In this document: positions 54,681 to 64,000 of the stretch, in pieces
How positions within the stretch are numbered: the stretch's first letter is position 1
How the letters are laid out: every line of letters begins with the position of its first letter
Assembly (NCBI GenBank): GCA_021234155.1
Contig: JAJEKV010000056.1
Location: 3,517,330-3,581,329, forward strand
Direction of reading: 5' to 3'
DNA: 64,000 nt
From: Isoetes taiwanensis
Lineage: Eukaryota; Streptophyta; Lycopodiopsida; Isoetales; Isoetaceae
The notes under the pieces: generated by a model
What the model was told of the DNA's origin: nothing
What the model saw: the letters and a program-made list of their open reading frames with translations, nothing else
The model's database searches: none
Made by a program: the position numbers and the translations under genes

Positions 54681-55896
54681 TATCTTTGAGGTTCGTGATT
54701 ATCATTTGTGGCAGACTTTGCAGCAAGCCCACTTTCATGCAATCCAGAGTTGTATCACTCTTCTTGCTCTGTAGAGTTGTTCTTGTAATTGAAGTGCATG
54801 TTATTGGCACACCTGCTCTACTGGAACTTTATGGAAGACGTGCTCTTGTTGACTTGAATGGCATCTTGTAATACAGTCCAGAGATGTCTCGGACTCTTTG
54901 TTCCATATTGTTGTTCTTATTATTCAATTTATGTTCTTCTCATAAATCTATGTTATAAAAGACGTGCTCCTGTTATATAAACACTCCACATAACACTCCA
55001 GGCAGATCTTGTATTATTGGCAATATGATTGATTTTATTATTCAGATCTTGTATTGTACACTACATGATTGATTGTATTATTGACTTGGGACCCTGGCCT
55101 TGAAACCTTAGGCTGACGTGGAAATTGGAGTTTGACCCCATCTTCTTTTTGGCTCTACGGCCACGGTTAGAGGATATGGCATATCCTCTGGTATATTCTC
55201 TGAATCAACGGTCCAGATGGAACGAGTGTAAGGATGGAATGAGTATGTTGTCGACTATTGAAAACATTATAGAAGGTTTTTGGTGGAAGATAACAAGGGA
55301 AATAAGGAAGATTTTTGTGGAGAAGCAAGGGCGCGTCGTGGCCTGGCGAACAGATCTACGAGGACATGGTCGTGCAGAAATTCATGATGGGTTTTGCCAG
55401 ATTTGAGCAAGGTTTGATGGTTCTTTTCGGCGATATTTCTACAAGGCTTACCTATATTTCGGCCCTTTTTCTGTATCTAATCCATGAAGCTTTGTATTTG
55501 TCTTACAAAGAATCCATTTCTACTAATCTTCCAGCCTGTTTCGCTGACAGAAAAGATGAGGGTTATTTTTTGATTCCTACGTTTAATCCTAACAGACAAA
55601 GCTTCTCAATCGGAACATCAAGCACAGGCTTAGATTCTTCTTATTAGTCACAGGCTTAGATTTTTCAGAATTGGGATCACCCAGATTCTATTTTCATATG
55701 CCAGAAGCACAATGAGAATGTGGGCAACATAAATAATGTATTCAAACAGTGGTACTTAGCTCCTCTGCATGTCCCGAGATTTATGTTGTTGGTTTCAAGA
55801 GTTTTCAAATGATATTGGCTGCATGAGATAGAACACATCAATAATGCAATAACAATAGAGCTTTTTGTTGCTTTTTAAGGTGCAGCAAGTCCGATA
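54681..55896. other. Stretch without a recognisable gene
   Basis: ORFs at 55125-55647 (plus) overlap in two frames and have no recognisable domain. No splice structure I can support. Confidence 0.45.
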
Positions 55897-57745
55897 TCTA
55901 AAGCGTCCATGGCTCCAGAGACTAGAGACTAGTTGTTTTGCTTTCCTATCCTAGCTAGTAAGTTTTTTAAAGTGATTAAACTGCATTTCAGTTTGTTCAT
56001 TTTGTGGATAAGGGCTTCGCTACATTTCAATTTGCATAGAAGCTCTTCCATATTTTGCAAGAGCTTCTATGGATGTCAATTTCTCTATGATTTTGTGTTT
56101 CTGCTAGCGGCAATTCCAGATGTACACTAGTTTTTAAATCTTAAACTTACTTGCTAAAGAGAACTTAGGTTGTTCCCTTGTTTTGGAGAATCCGTGTAAT
56201 GGTTCATATCAGCTTGCACTCGATTTTCTTTGCATGAACATATGTTGTAAGACTAGAGCTACCACATCCTCTTTTGTATTGCAGAGTTTTTTTGGAGCTT
56301 AAGCACTTGATATTTAGCACCAGATTATTCCAAGTGAACACATTTAGTTCTTTCGCTTTTGCCTTGCTAGATTTGTTTAGAAACTATTGTCTATGAGAAA
56401 GACATAATCCTTTGGTCTTTTACCAAGATTAAAGCTTGATTATCATAGACAGAATTTAGATGCATTCATGTCCTTCAGGAAGAATACATGTATTCTTATC
56501 AATACATTTTTGCCTCGTTGCATTATTTCTTCATTTCTATGGGATCTGGAACTGATAAAACCCGGTGGGGTTCAAATCCCTTTGCTTCTCTTCCTTATAT
56601 CCAAGCTAAGGCATCTTGTTGTTAGACTTTAGTGGCCTATTTGTTTTGTTTTAGAGTGGCTGGTGTTGCAGACTGCCAATTGTTGGGGTGTTTTGCACCA
56701 AACATTGATCTGATTTGATATGTAATAACACTAGTATAATTTGATACATTGTATTGACTTGGGGATATCTTGACTTCATGGTTATGTTGCATAATCATAA
56801 ACCTAAGTTCTCTTTAGCAAGTAAGTTTAAGATTTTAAAACTAGTGTACACCTGGAAGCGCCGTTAGTAGCAACACGAAATCATGAGAAATCTTCATCCA
56901 TAGATTGCAAACATGGAAGAGCTTCTATGCAAATCGAAATGTAGCGAAGCCATGATCCACAAAATGAATAAACTGAAATGCAGTCTAATCGCTTTAAAAA
57001 ACATACTAGCTATAAGAGAGCAAAACAACTAGTCTCTAGTCTCTTTAGTCAATGGAGCTTTAGATAGACTTGTTGCGACGTATAAAAGCAACCAAAAGCT
57101 CTATCGTTATTGCATTATTGATGTGTTTCTATCTTTGCAGTCAAAATCACTTGAAAACTCCTAAGACCAACAATTTATAATGTCATCATTATACGGTTTT
57201 GGCACATTTATACTTGCCAAACTATAGAAACTCATATGGTATACATCTCCCTTCCTTCAGTTGCAGATGATAATAAGAAAATCCTCCTATGTAATAAGAA
57301 AATAATATTCGTGAGTATGTAAGGTCATGTACCCTTTCATTACCAATAAAATAAAAAAATATCTTGCTTCCGAGAGAGGGGGAGGGGAAGCTCTAATATG
57401 TTTACTTGGAGTAATATGATGCTAAATATCAAGTGCTTAAGCTCCAAAGGAAACTGTGCAATACAAAAGAGGATGTGTTAGCCCCAGTTGTACAACATAC
57501 AAAGAAGAGGATGTGCAAAGAAGAGCGAGGGCACGCTGATATAAACCATTACATGCATTCTCTAAACAAAGGAAGTGGCCTAAGTCCTCTTTAGCAAACA
57601 AGTTTAAGATTCAAAAATCAGTTGGCATCTAAAAGCGCCGCTAGTAGCAACACGAAACCATAGAGAAATCTTCATCTATAGAACCTCTTGCAAACATGGA
57701 AGACCTTCTATGCAAATCGAAATGTAGTGAAGCCATGATCCATTA
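55897..57745. repeat. Large inverted repeat with an extra internal copy
   Basis: The sequence at about 55985-56345 is the inverse of about 57395-57745 (for example TTTCAATTTGCATAGAAG against CTTCTATGCAAATCGAAATG, and GGAGCTTAAGCACTTGATAT against ATATCAAGTGCTTAAGCTCC). A further inverse copy of about 55897-56170 lies at 56802-57065. Divergence is roughly 10-15 percent by eye. A transcript across the region could fold into a long double-stranded RNA. No coding sequence is apparent. Confidence 0.8.
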
Positions 57746-58182
57746 AAATTCATTTCATTTAATGCCTGATTCAATATTTTTGCCTTAATTTTTTTTGTTT
57801 TCTTTGTTTCGATCTGTAGATGTTTGCTTCATTCGACACTTTTGTCAGGTATTTTTGCTCTTAATCTCACCGTTTCTTAGCAGATCTTTTGCCTGGAACT
57901 TAGCATTTCATTTGCTTGCTTTTTATTCTTAAGCTTCATTTTGATGAGTAGAGATATTTGCCATCATACCTTCAGATTTTGTGGGTACAAATCCCATAGT
58001 AACATGCTCTACCGGTTATAACCTGTAACTTTGATTGGGCATGGAATTGGCTTCCCACTTTCCATTTAGGATTGTAGGGACATGCCAAGTGTCAGCACAT
58101 AACTTAATTTTCGACAAAAAAATGAGACCCAATTTCCATATGGTTACCTTTGAAGATGAAGCATGCTAGTCGCAAAGGCTAT
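57746..58182. other. Stretch without a recognisable gene
   Basis: Nothing identified except a tRNA B-box-like phrase (GTGGGTACAAATCCCAT) at 57981-57997. Confidence 0.5.
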
Positions 58183-58860
58183 TTTTTTTTTTTTTTTGAA
58201 GGTACGAAATTTATGATTTTCTATTAATAAAAAGTGGCCCAAAGACCTTATTACAAAGTGGCCCAAATGGCCCCATAGGAAGAAGTAGCACAATAGTGAG
58301 CCCAAACTTGGAACAAATTCCAGCTGCATGCTTTCACACCATCTTGGCTACATAGAGATCCCACTGATTGAAGCATGGACAACTTGAAGCTCCCCACCGA
58401 TAGATACCCTAGTTAAACAGAAGAAAGAAAGGACAAGTATCTTCCCGCGCGTTAACTTGACCAGCGATGCTCTATACTGCAGTACTAAAGGGCTTCTGCA
58501 CCCCATTTCCAAAATGTACTATGGAGTAGTCACCCATCTTCCAAGCAATATGCAGTCCCTATAGGCCTCCTCCGGATGGAGTGGTCCAAATGCCATTCCT
58601 TTTCCTGCTATCTAAGGCATAAGTCCAAACTCCAATAAGCCCTGATCAGCTGTTAGGCCTCCTTGGTCTCCCGTCCAAAAAGCCCCATTGCAAATCCCTA
58701 GCATCATTCTGGAAGAATCCATGCTTACCTTTCATTATTCCAAAGTCTCTCCTAGCTGGGATAGGAGGGGCTTCAAACCTGCCTCATAAGAAATACCATA
58801 ACAAACAACACAGAAGCCTGGAGCACTATACTATGTCATAAACCAAACAACTAGAGCAAC
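58183..58860 (-). mobile_element. LINE-like 3' end with poly(A) tail
   Basis: On the minus strand a reading frame with CMQLEFVP-like and SLGSLLCYFFLWGHLGHFV stretches runs into a purine-rich 3' end and a 15-base poly(A) (T-run at 58183-58197 on plus). Upstream minus frames contain EEAYRDCILLGRWV and similar pieces. The layout matches plant L1-type LINE ends, but no diagnostic domain is complete, so the call is tentative. Confidence 0.4.
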
Positions 58861-58885
58861 TAAGCCTGTATCCATATCTGCAATG

Positions 58886-59008
58886 AGTGCAGAACCACAA
58901 AAGCGCAGCCTTCAGGTTACAATGAGTGCAACTTGGAAGAAGAATAGTGCAGAACCACAAAAGTGCAGCCTTCAAGTTACAATGAGTGCAACTTGGAAGA
59001 AGAATCCA
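58886..59008. repeat. Two-copy tandem duplication, 60 bp
   Basis: AGTGCAGAACCACAAAAG, GCAGCCTTCA and AATGAGTGCAACTTGGAAGA repeat with two or three differences. Confidence 0.85.
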
Positions 59009-62000
59009 TGCTTATGCCTCTAAAGTGAAGACCTATGAACTATCCAAACTGAAAGAACATGTTCTGATTTTCCTCATGAAACCACTAGTACTAGCCAGAA
59101 AATCCCTGCTAACACTAGCTCTAGCCCATCTACTTCATATCACTAACTGCTAATGGAAGACCAAGCCTTACCTTATCATTTGATGCGTGAAGGAAAGAAC
59201 CTGAAAGCAGCGGCAATGCTCCAGCAAAAAAACCTTCTTTGTATCAAAGCTGAAATCACACAGATCGGTCTAACACAAGCATTTGGATCGAGTATGACGG
59301 ACTCCCTGCCTTCCAGCCTCGCTGATCGTCGTGAAGAAAAAACAAAGTTGGGCGGCCGCCGCTAAACATTTCCAGCAAAGGCTATTTTCCTCATCATTCT
59401 TAGTATGGTAAGTGAGATAGAATTGATTCGACAGATTGGGCGGCAAACAGGCAGTTTTGGAGGCAGCTATAGCAGAACTACTTAAATGTGTCAAGGAGGA
59501 ACATAGACAAAAAAACACTGATTGGTTTTCACAGGTATCAGGCTCAGCGCTTTAATTTGCGAAAAGCGCAGTTGAAAGATTTTCGCCCTTCATCCTTCTA
59601 TCTGGCACAGACCAGATGTCTTTTCTTTTTTGTTTAGTAAAAGCCATAATCAATGTGATTCATTGCTTTTAGGTGTTGGATCTAGCTTGGTACTAAGTGG
59701 CAGTTTGAAAATTACATGCTGGAAATTTACACTACAGAATTCGAGCACAGAAATTTTAATCCCGTAATGATGCTCCATTTAGTCCATGCCAAGAGGGAAA
59801 TAATGAAGAAAGAATATGCAATGATATAGAGTTCCAGGACTATGATTACTAATTTATGAAGAGTTTAGGCAATGAATTTTCATGACTAATAAACTGAGAA
59901 TAAACTTAGATAAATGAATGTGAATCCATCAGTCCCGAGAAAAGAAACTAAGATGATTCAATCTAAGCGTGGGTAATAAAGTGAGAAATAAATTAGACTA
60001 ATGAATCGGTCATTGGGTGAGCACATAACTATCGATTGTGTCAGGTTGTGACTGAGTATATTATGTCTCGTGTGCATCACAAACATACTAGTGACCACAT
60101 GCATGTGAATATAGGGGAGGGTGCCCTTCTTCGACCCAATCCCCTACAATGGCCCGTTTTTTACCCTTTAATAAGAACCATTGGAAACTCAACTAGATGC
60201 AAGTCTAGTGTTGGGACTTATGGGTTAATATAGGCCAAGTGTGAGTATTTAGTGGTCCATTCCATTATCTGGATTACGCTACCAGAAAAAAGAGTTTTGA
60301 AAAGAAATGGATTTGTTATAGGAAGGAATTTGTTGGAGATTTCATGCTTGGAAGCCCTCTTCTATAAGTGATTATTGTATTTGCATATTTCATTTTGAAA
60401 GAAGATAGGATTACAATAGCCAAAATTGGACCCAATGCCATAGTTAGAAAAAGAGTTGCAATTTGATTCTTTGTCAGATTTTAAAATGCAATTCGAACAA
60501 AAGCCATTGCACTACATACTGAATTTAATCTAATAAATTAAGATACAAAATGAAGTATAAAGATGAGCATTACCAATGGCATTTATTCGGCTTCGTTATT
60601 GCCGGAGGACTAAGTTGTGTAATTCGGGTAGTAGGGGAAACACACATGTAGTAGTGCCCAATAATTGAATAAAAATATCAGGATAAATTTAGGTAGCATC
60701 CACATTTTAAGCCCACTGGGTTGATTGATGATTTTTGTAGAGAGGTAAGTGTTACATTGACAAATCCTATTGTTTAAATTTGGTTTTTCCGGGGTTCCGA
60801 AAACTTTTTGGATTTTTTTTTAAGGTCAGTTTTCTATGGTTTTGAACGTTTTAAATGCCGGAAGAAAATTCCGGTGCACCAAAAATCAGAAATATGGGTT
60901 TTCCTATGATTTACAAATTCGTCCATTCTAAAAATAGGAAATTCGATTTAGGGCCAGAGTGCACGGTGCATGCATTGGCATGTACAACGTGCCTGCTTTT
61001 GGGTCGATGTTAGATTCAGAGCCGGAGCTTCAAAGCAAGCATTCTTATTGCCGAAAGCTCTATTCTGGAAGCATCTGGATTCCGCTGATATTGAGGTGTA
61101 ATGGAGATGAAAATGGGTCGTTTATGGTCAAAAACGCCAGAAGCTGGCTCCTTATCTGTGTATTTACATTCTTGAAGTCTCATGGTTTTGTGCTTTGGAT
61201 GCTGGAGCACGGTTTACTCAGAAACCTCAGGTAACTATTTTCTTCAGATAATTTTTGCATTCATCATCATCAGTTACAGATCAGGCTTGAATAGCTAGGT
61301 TCAGGCCGAATTAAAAACTTATTTACTTTGCAAGCTCAGTTAAGCTGCTGCTGTGATTAAGGTTTTGTTCTGTTGCTGATGGAAGAGGCCGCTTGCATGT
61401 ATGCACATGGATCGATTCAAGGTAAAGCCTCTCTATTACATGCAATATCTCTTTTTAGCTTACCTCAGATACAAGCAAGCCATGGTACCTGGGCCATGCC
61501 TAGAACCTGCTGTAGTACGATTTTAGAGCTGATTAGTAAAAAAATGATGCATGCTTCTTAGGTGCCACATTCAAGTTATAGCTATCCTCGCTTTTTCCTA
61601 CTTTTCCCAAGTTATATATTCTATGTTTATGCACTCGGCATTTGAAGATCATACATGTTTCATTTGAGTTTTTGGATGTTATAAAAGTAGATATGTATCT
61701 TCATAGAGTAAAAATGTCTGGGAATTAGGAAGTGCAGAGTTCTAATGTATTTTGTCGGTTTAAACTTTCTAGAGATGCAGCCATCATTTGACTTCATGTG
61801 GGCTTCGATTTGTCACCAGATGGCCATATTTATATTAGATTTGCTCACAAGGATGGAGGTATGCTACAACCTTTGTGTTTCGGTTAGACTCTTTTTTGTA
61901 TTTGTTGTAAGAGTGTGTGCCTTTGTTTGTATAGGATTAGGCATATAAGTTAGATAATCTTCTTGCAGCCTTTTTCAAAAGCATTTGTTCTGGTGCTTCT

Positions 62001-64000
62001 AGGCAGTATTCTCAATAGCAGCTTGGACTGCCACAATAGAATATATTTTAAGCTTTTAATTTTATATTCTCATTGTCAATTCTAAGCCTTAATATTTTTC
62101 TCCCACTGATTGATTACATGCAATGTTTGTAGCAAAAACCAGTTCGAGCAAGATCTTGGCACACATTTTCTCCCTCATTCTTTTGTTGCCTTGCTGTGTG
62201 CAATTTGAAATTCTCATCGTAACCTTTTTGATCCCACATTGACGTCAGATTTGATTGTCTCTAATTCACTCTCACTCTTTCTATGCAGCTTGCATTTATT
62301 ATTTCAGATGATAAAGATGGTTGCAAAGCTTTAAGCTGAGGATTACAATTATAAAACAGGTATATTGTTCACCATACTCCTTTTATTCTCTTGCTCTTTT
62401 ATTTTTTGTAAAATTATGACTGAAAGAAGGCACTATATTCTTTTAATTTTCTTGCTTCGTTTCTTCTCCATAAAATTGTATCTGCAAGAAGGCATCTTTT
62501 TTTCCATGTCATCTTATTTACTAGAACTCTCTAGGGATAGATGCAATAACCAGACTATACAATGACCTCCTCTGCACCTCAGGTACTCTTCCCTTTGTTG
62601 CAGGCGCCTTAGATAGGCATGACAAATCTGCATCATACTTAGCAAGCCAAAAGCAATATGTACTTCTTAGGAATGAAATAGCATGCACGTCCAGGAAAAT
62701 TAGAACTGCAGAATATTTCAACAGTTGTATACCTTAGAACCAATATAAGTATTTTGGGAATCCTTAGATTTGTTCTCCTTGCATAAATGTATGATTATTG
62801 GCTTTGTTGCATATTCTTTAAGTAAATTCTACTGCATTTTCAAACACAGTAGTGCTCTTTCTCCAAGGCCATAAGTTTGTTCCTTCTGTTGTTCCTTCAA
62901 TAATTCAGCCTATATGACCAGCATATAAAATTCATGCATGTTACAGGGACTTTTATGTTAGCACTTTGGAAGCTTTATTGGTCTTATCTACTGAGCGCAC
63001 AAGTATGAGAAGCAAGGTAGTTATGGTACATTTTGGATTATGACTTGGCTGAAGTCAGTTTCTAGCCTATGAATTGGTGAATTATGGACCTCCAGTCGTT
63101 TCTACAGTATTCAGCCAAGAGGTGAGTTTCTCAATCTTTGTATGTTACTTCCAGGGCATTTTCACTTTCAAGCATTGCCATTATCATCACGGTATGTGGC
63201 TTCTTTCAAATTTTGATTTCCTTCTTAGAGTATGGTATTTTATTTTGTGAAAATTTTCCATGCATTATCATAGCATTTGCTGATTGTTAATAGGTCATTC
63301 AAAAGTCCTCTTGCAGACTGTCAAGACCATGATTTGCATCTGCCTTATTATGTCTATCTCTAGGATCAGAGAATATCAATTATCTTTTAGAGAACTATAA
63401 TAACATGCAGGTAATGGCCTAATAGTATGTTGTGGAGCTTTGTAGTCCATTATCAGAAAGTAGATGCAATAACATGCATGTAATGGCCTGACAGTATGTT
63501 GTGGAGCTTTGAAGTTCACGGCTGTGGCAAACTCTATGTCTTCATGTTTTACTTGCATGTGTTAGAATTTTTTAAATATTAGATATATGTTTGAAAAAAT
63601 TTGATAGATGAAATATGAGACTTGGATATATCGTATGAAATATACTCTTATCCTTTTTATTGCAGGAGCTTCTAAGCAAAGATATTAAACTCTGCTGGTA
63701 AAGATGTGCTATCTGCACTCAGATTAGCATGATGATTCTGGATATGATGATTCTGGATATTTGATGCTGGAAATTCATGTTTGATGGCAATCTGAAGAAT
63801 AATATAAGTCTGCAATTCAAAGCTGTTATTGCATCCTAAAATAGTGTGTTTCTTACACATTCACATTGTTATTGTTTGATTCTTCTATTGCAGTGATACT
63901 TGCAGTTTCCCAAGAAAGGGAGCATTGATTCAATTTAAGGAATGCAACACAAGAGTTTGTCAACAGTTGACAGAAGTTTCGGGATTGCCAGAGCAGTTGC
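59009..64000. other. Stretch without a recognisable gene
   Basis: I see no supported gene to the end of the window. Short ORFs are present on both strands without domain or splice support. A two-copy duplication (AATGGCCTAATAGTATGTTG / AATGGCCTGACAGTATGTTG, period about 71 bp) is at about 63408-63530. Confidence 0.5.

Noticed and set aside
55125-55647. Overlapping plus ORFs in two frames
   Set aside because: No recognisable domain, overlap in different frames and no splice support.
1-64000. CRISPR arrays, operons, bacterial promoters
   Set aside because: Spliced genes and plant transposons show this is eukaryotic nuclear DNA, and no regularly spaced CRISPR-type repeats were seen. The 58-bp repeats have unequal spacers and an internal hairpin in a transposon intron.

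Overview
This window is plant nuclear DNA. It is AT-rich and intron-containing, with one well-conserved single-copy host gene and several nested plant transposon types (PIF/Harbinger, hAT, CACTA-like, MITEs and LINEs). The low gene density and many old LINE pieces suggest a large-genome land plant, perhaps a fern or another non-seed plant. The sequence alone does not fix the species.

Layout. 1-11596 has almost no recognisable genes: a 5'-truncated LINE tail (3120-3790, minus), a charge-rich short ORF, a GC-rich foldback (9787-9922) and a repeat unit with terminal inverted repeats (9927-10767). 11597-17084 (minus) is a complete ten-exon HBS1 gene, a translational GTPase of ribosome rescue and no-go/non-stop decay, 676 aa with an N-terminal RanBP2-type zinc finger. 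All ten exons join in phase. Its 2.6 kb third intron holds an inverse-oriented LINE fragment. A 236-bp MITE lies about 420 bp upstream of its start codon and recurs almost unchanged at 24379.

19567-39064 is a stack of transposons. After a decayed LINE comes a telomere-motif foldback, a stray first exon of a nucleobase-ascorbate transporter, and then a CACTA-like element full of ACGTCGTT-type subterminal repeats, whose right end carries the canonical CACTACAAG terminus. Its plus-strand gene(s) include a kinase-like region broken by two MITEs; both show target-site duplications, and removing them restores the frame at each junction. The last long exon of the second gene is split by a 10.5 kb hAT element (27338-37857). 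That hAT carries a decayed transposase, a minus-strand kinase-like sequence with readable catalytic motifs, a coiled-coil/RING sequence, and several long near-perfect hairpins that resemble young microRNA precursors.

39065-46324 contains a double zinc-knuckle relic, a second large decayed LINE (minus) and a small acidic hypothetical gene. 46325-50593 is a structurally complete PIF/Harbinger transposon with 17-bp terminal inverted repeats, a TAA target duplication, a DDE transposase and a convergent Myb/SANT-type partner. From 50597 to the end there is AT-rich sequence with local tandem duplications, a large inverted repeat (about 55.9-57.75 kb), a LINE-like poly(A) end and no gene I can support.

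Exon boundaries were read by eye from splice signals and phase. No similarity search was run.
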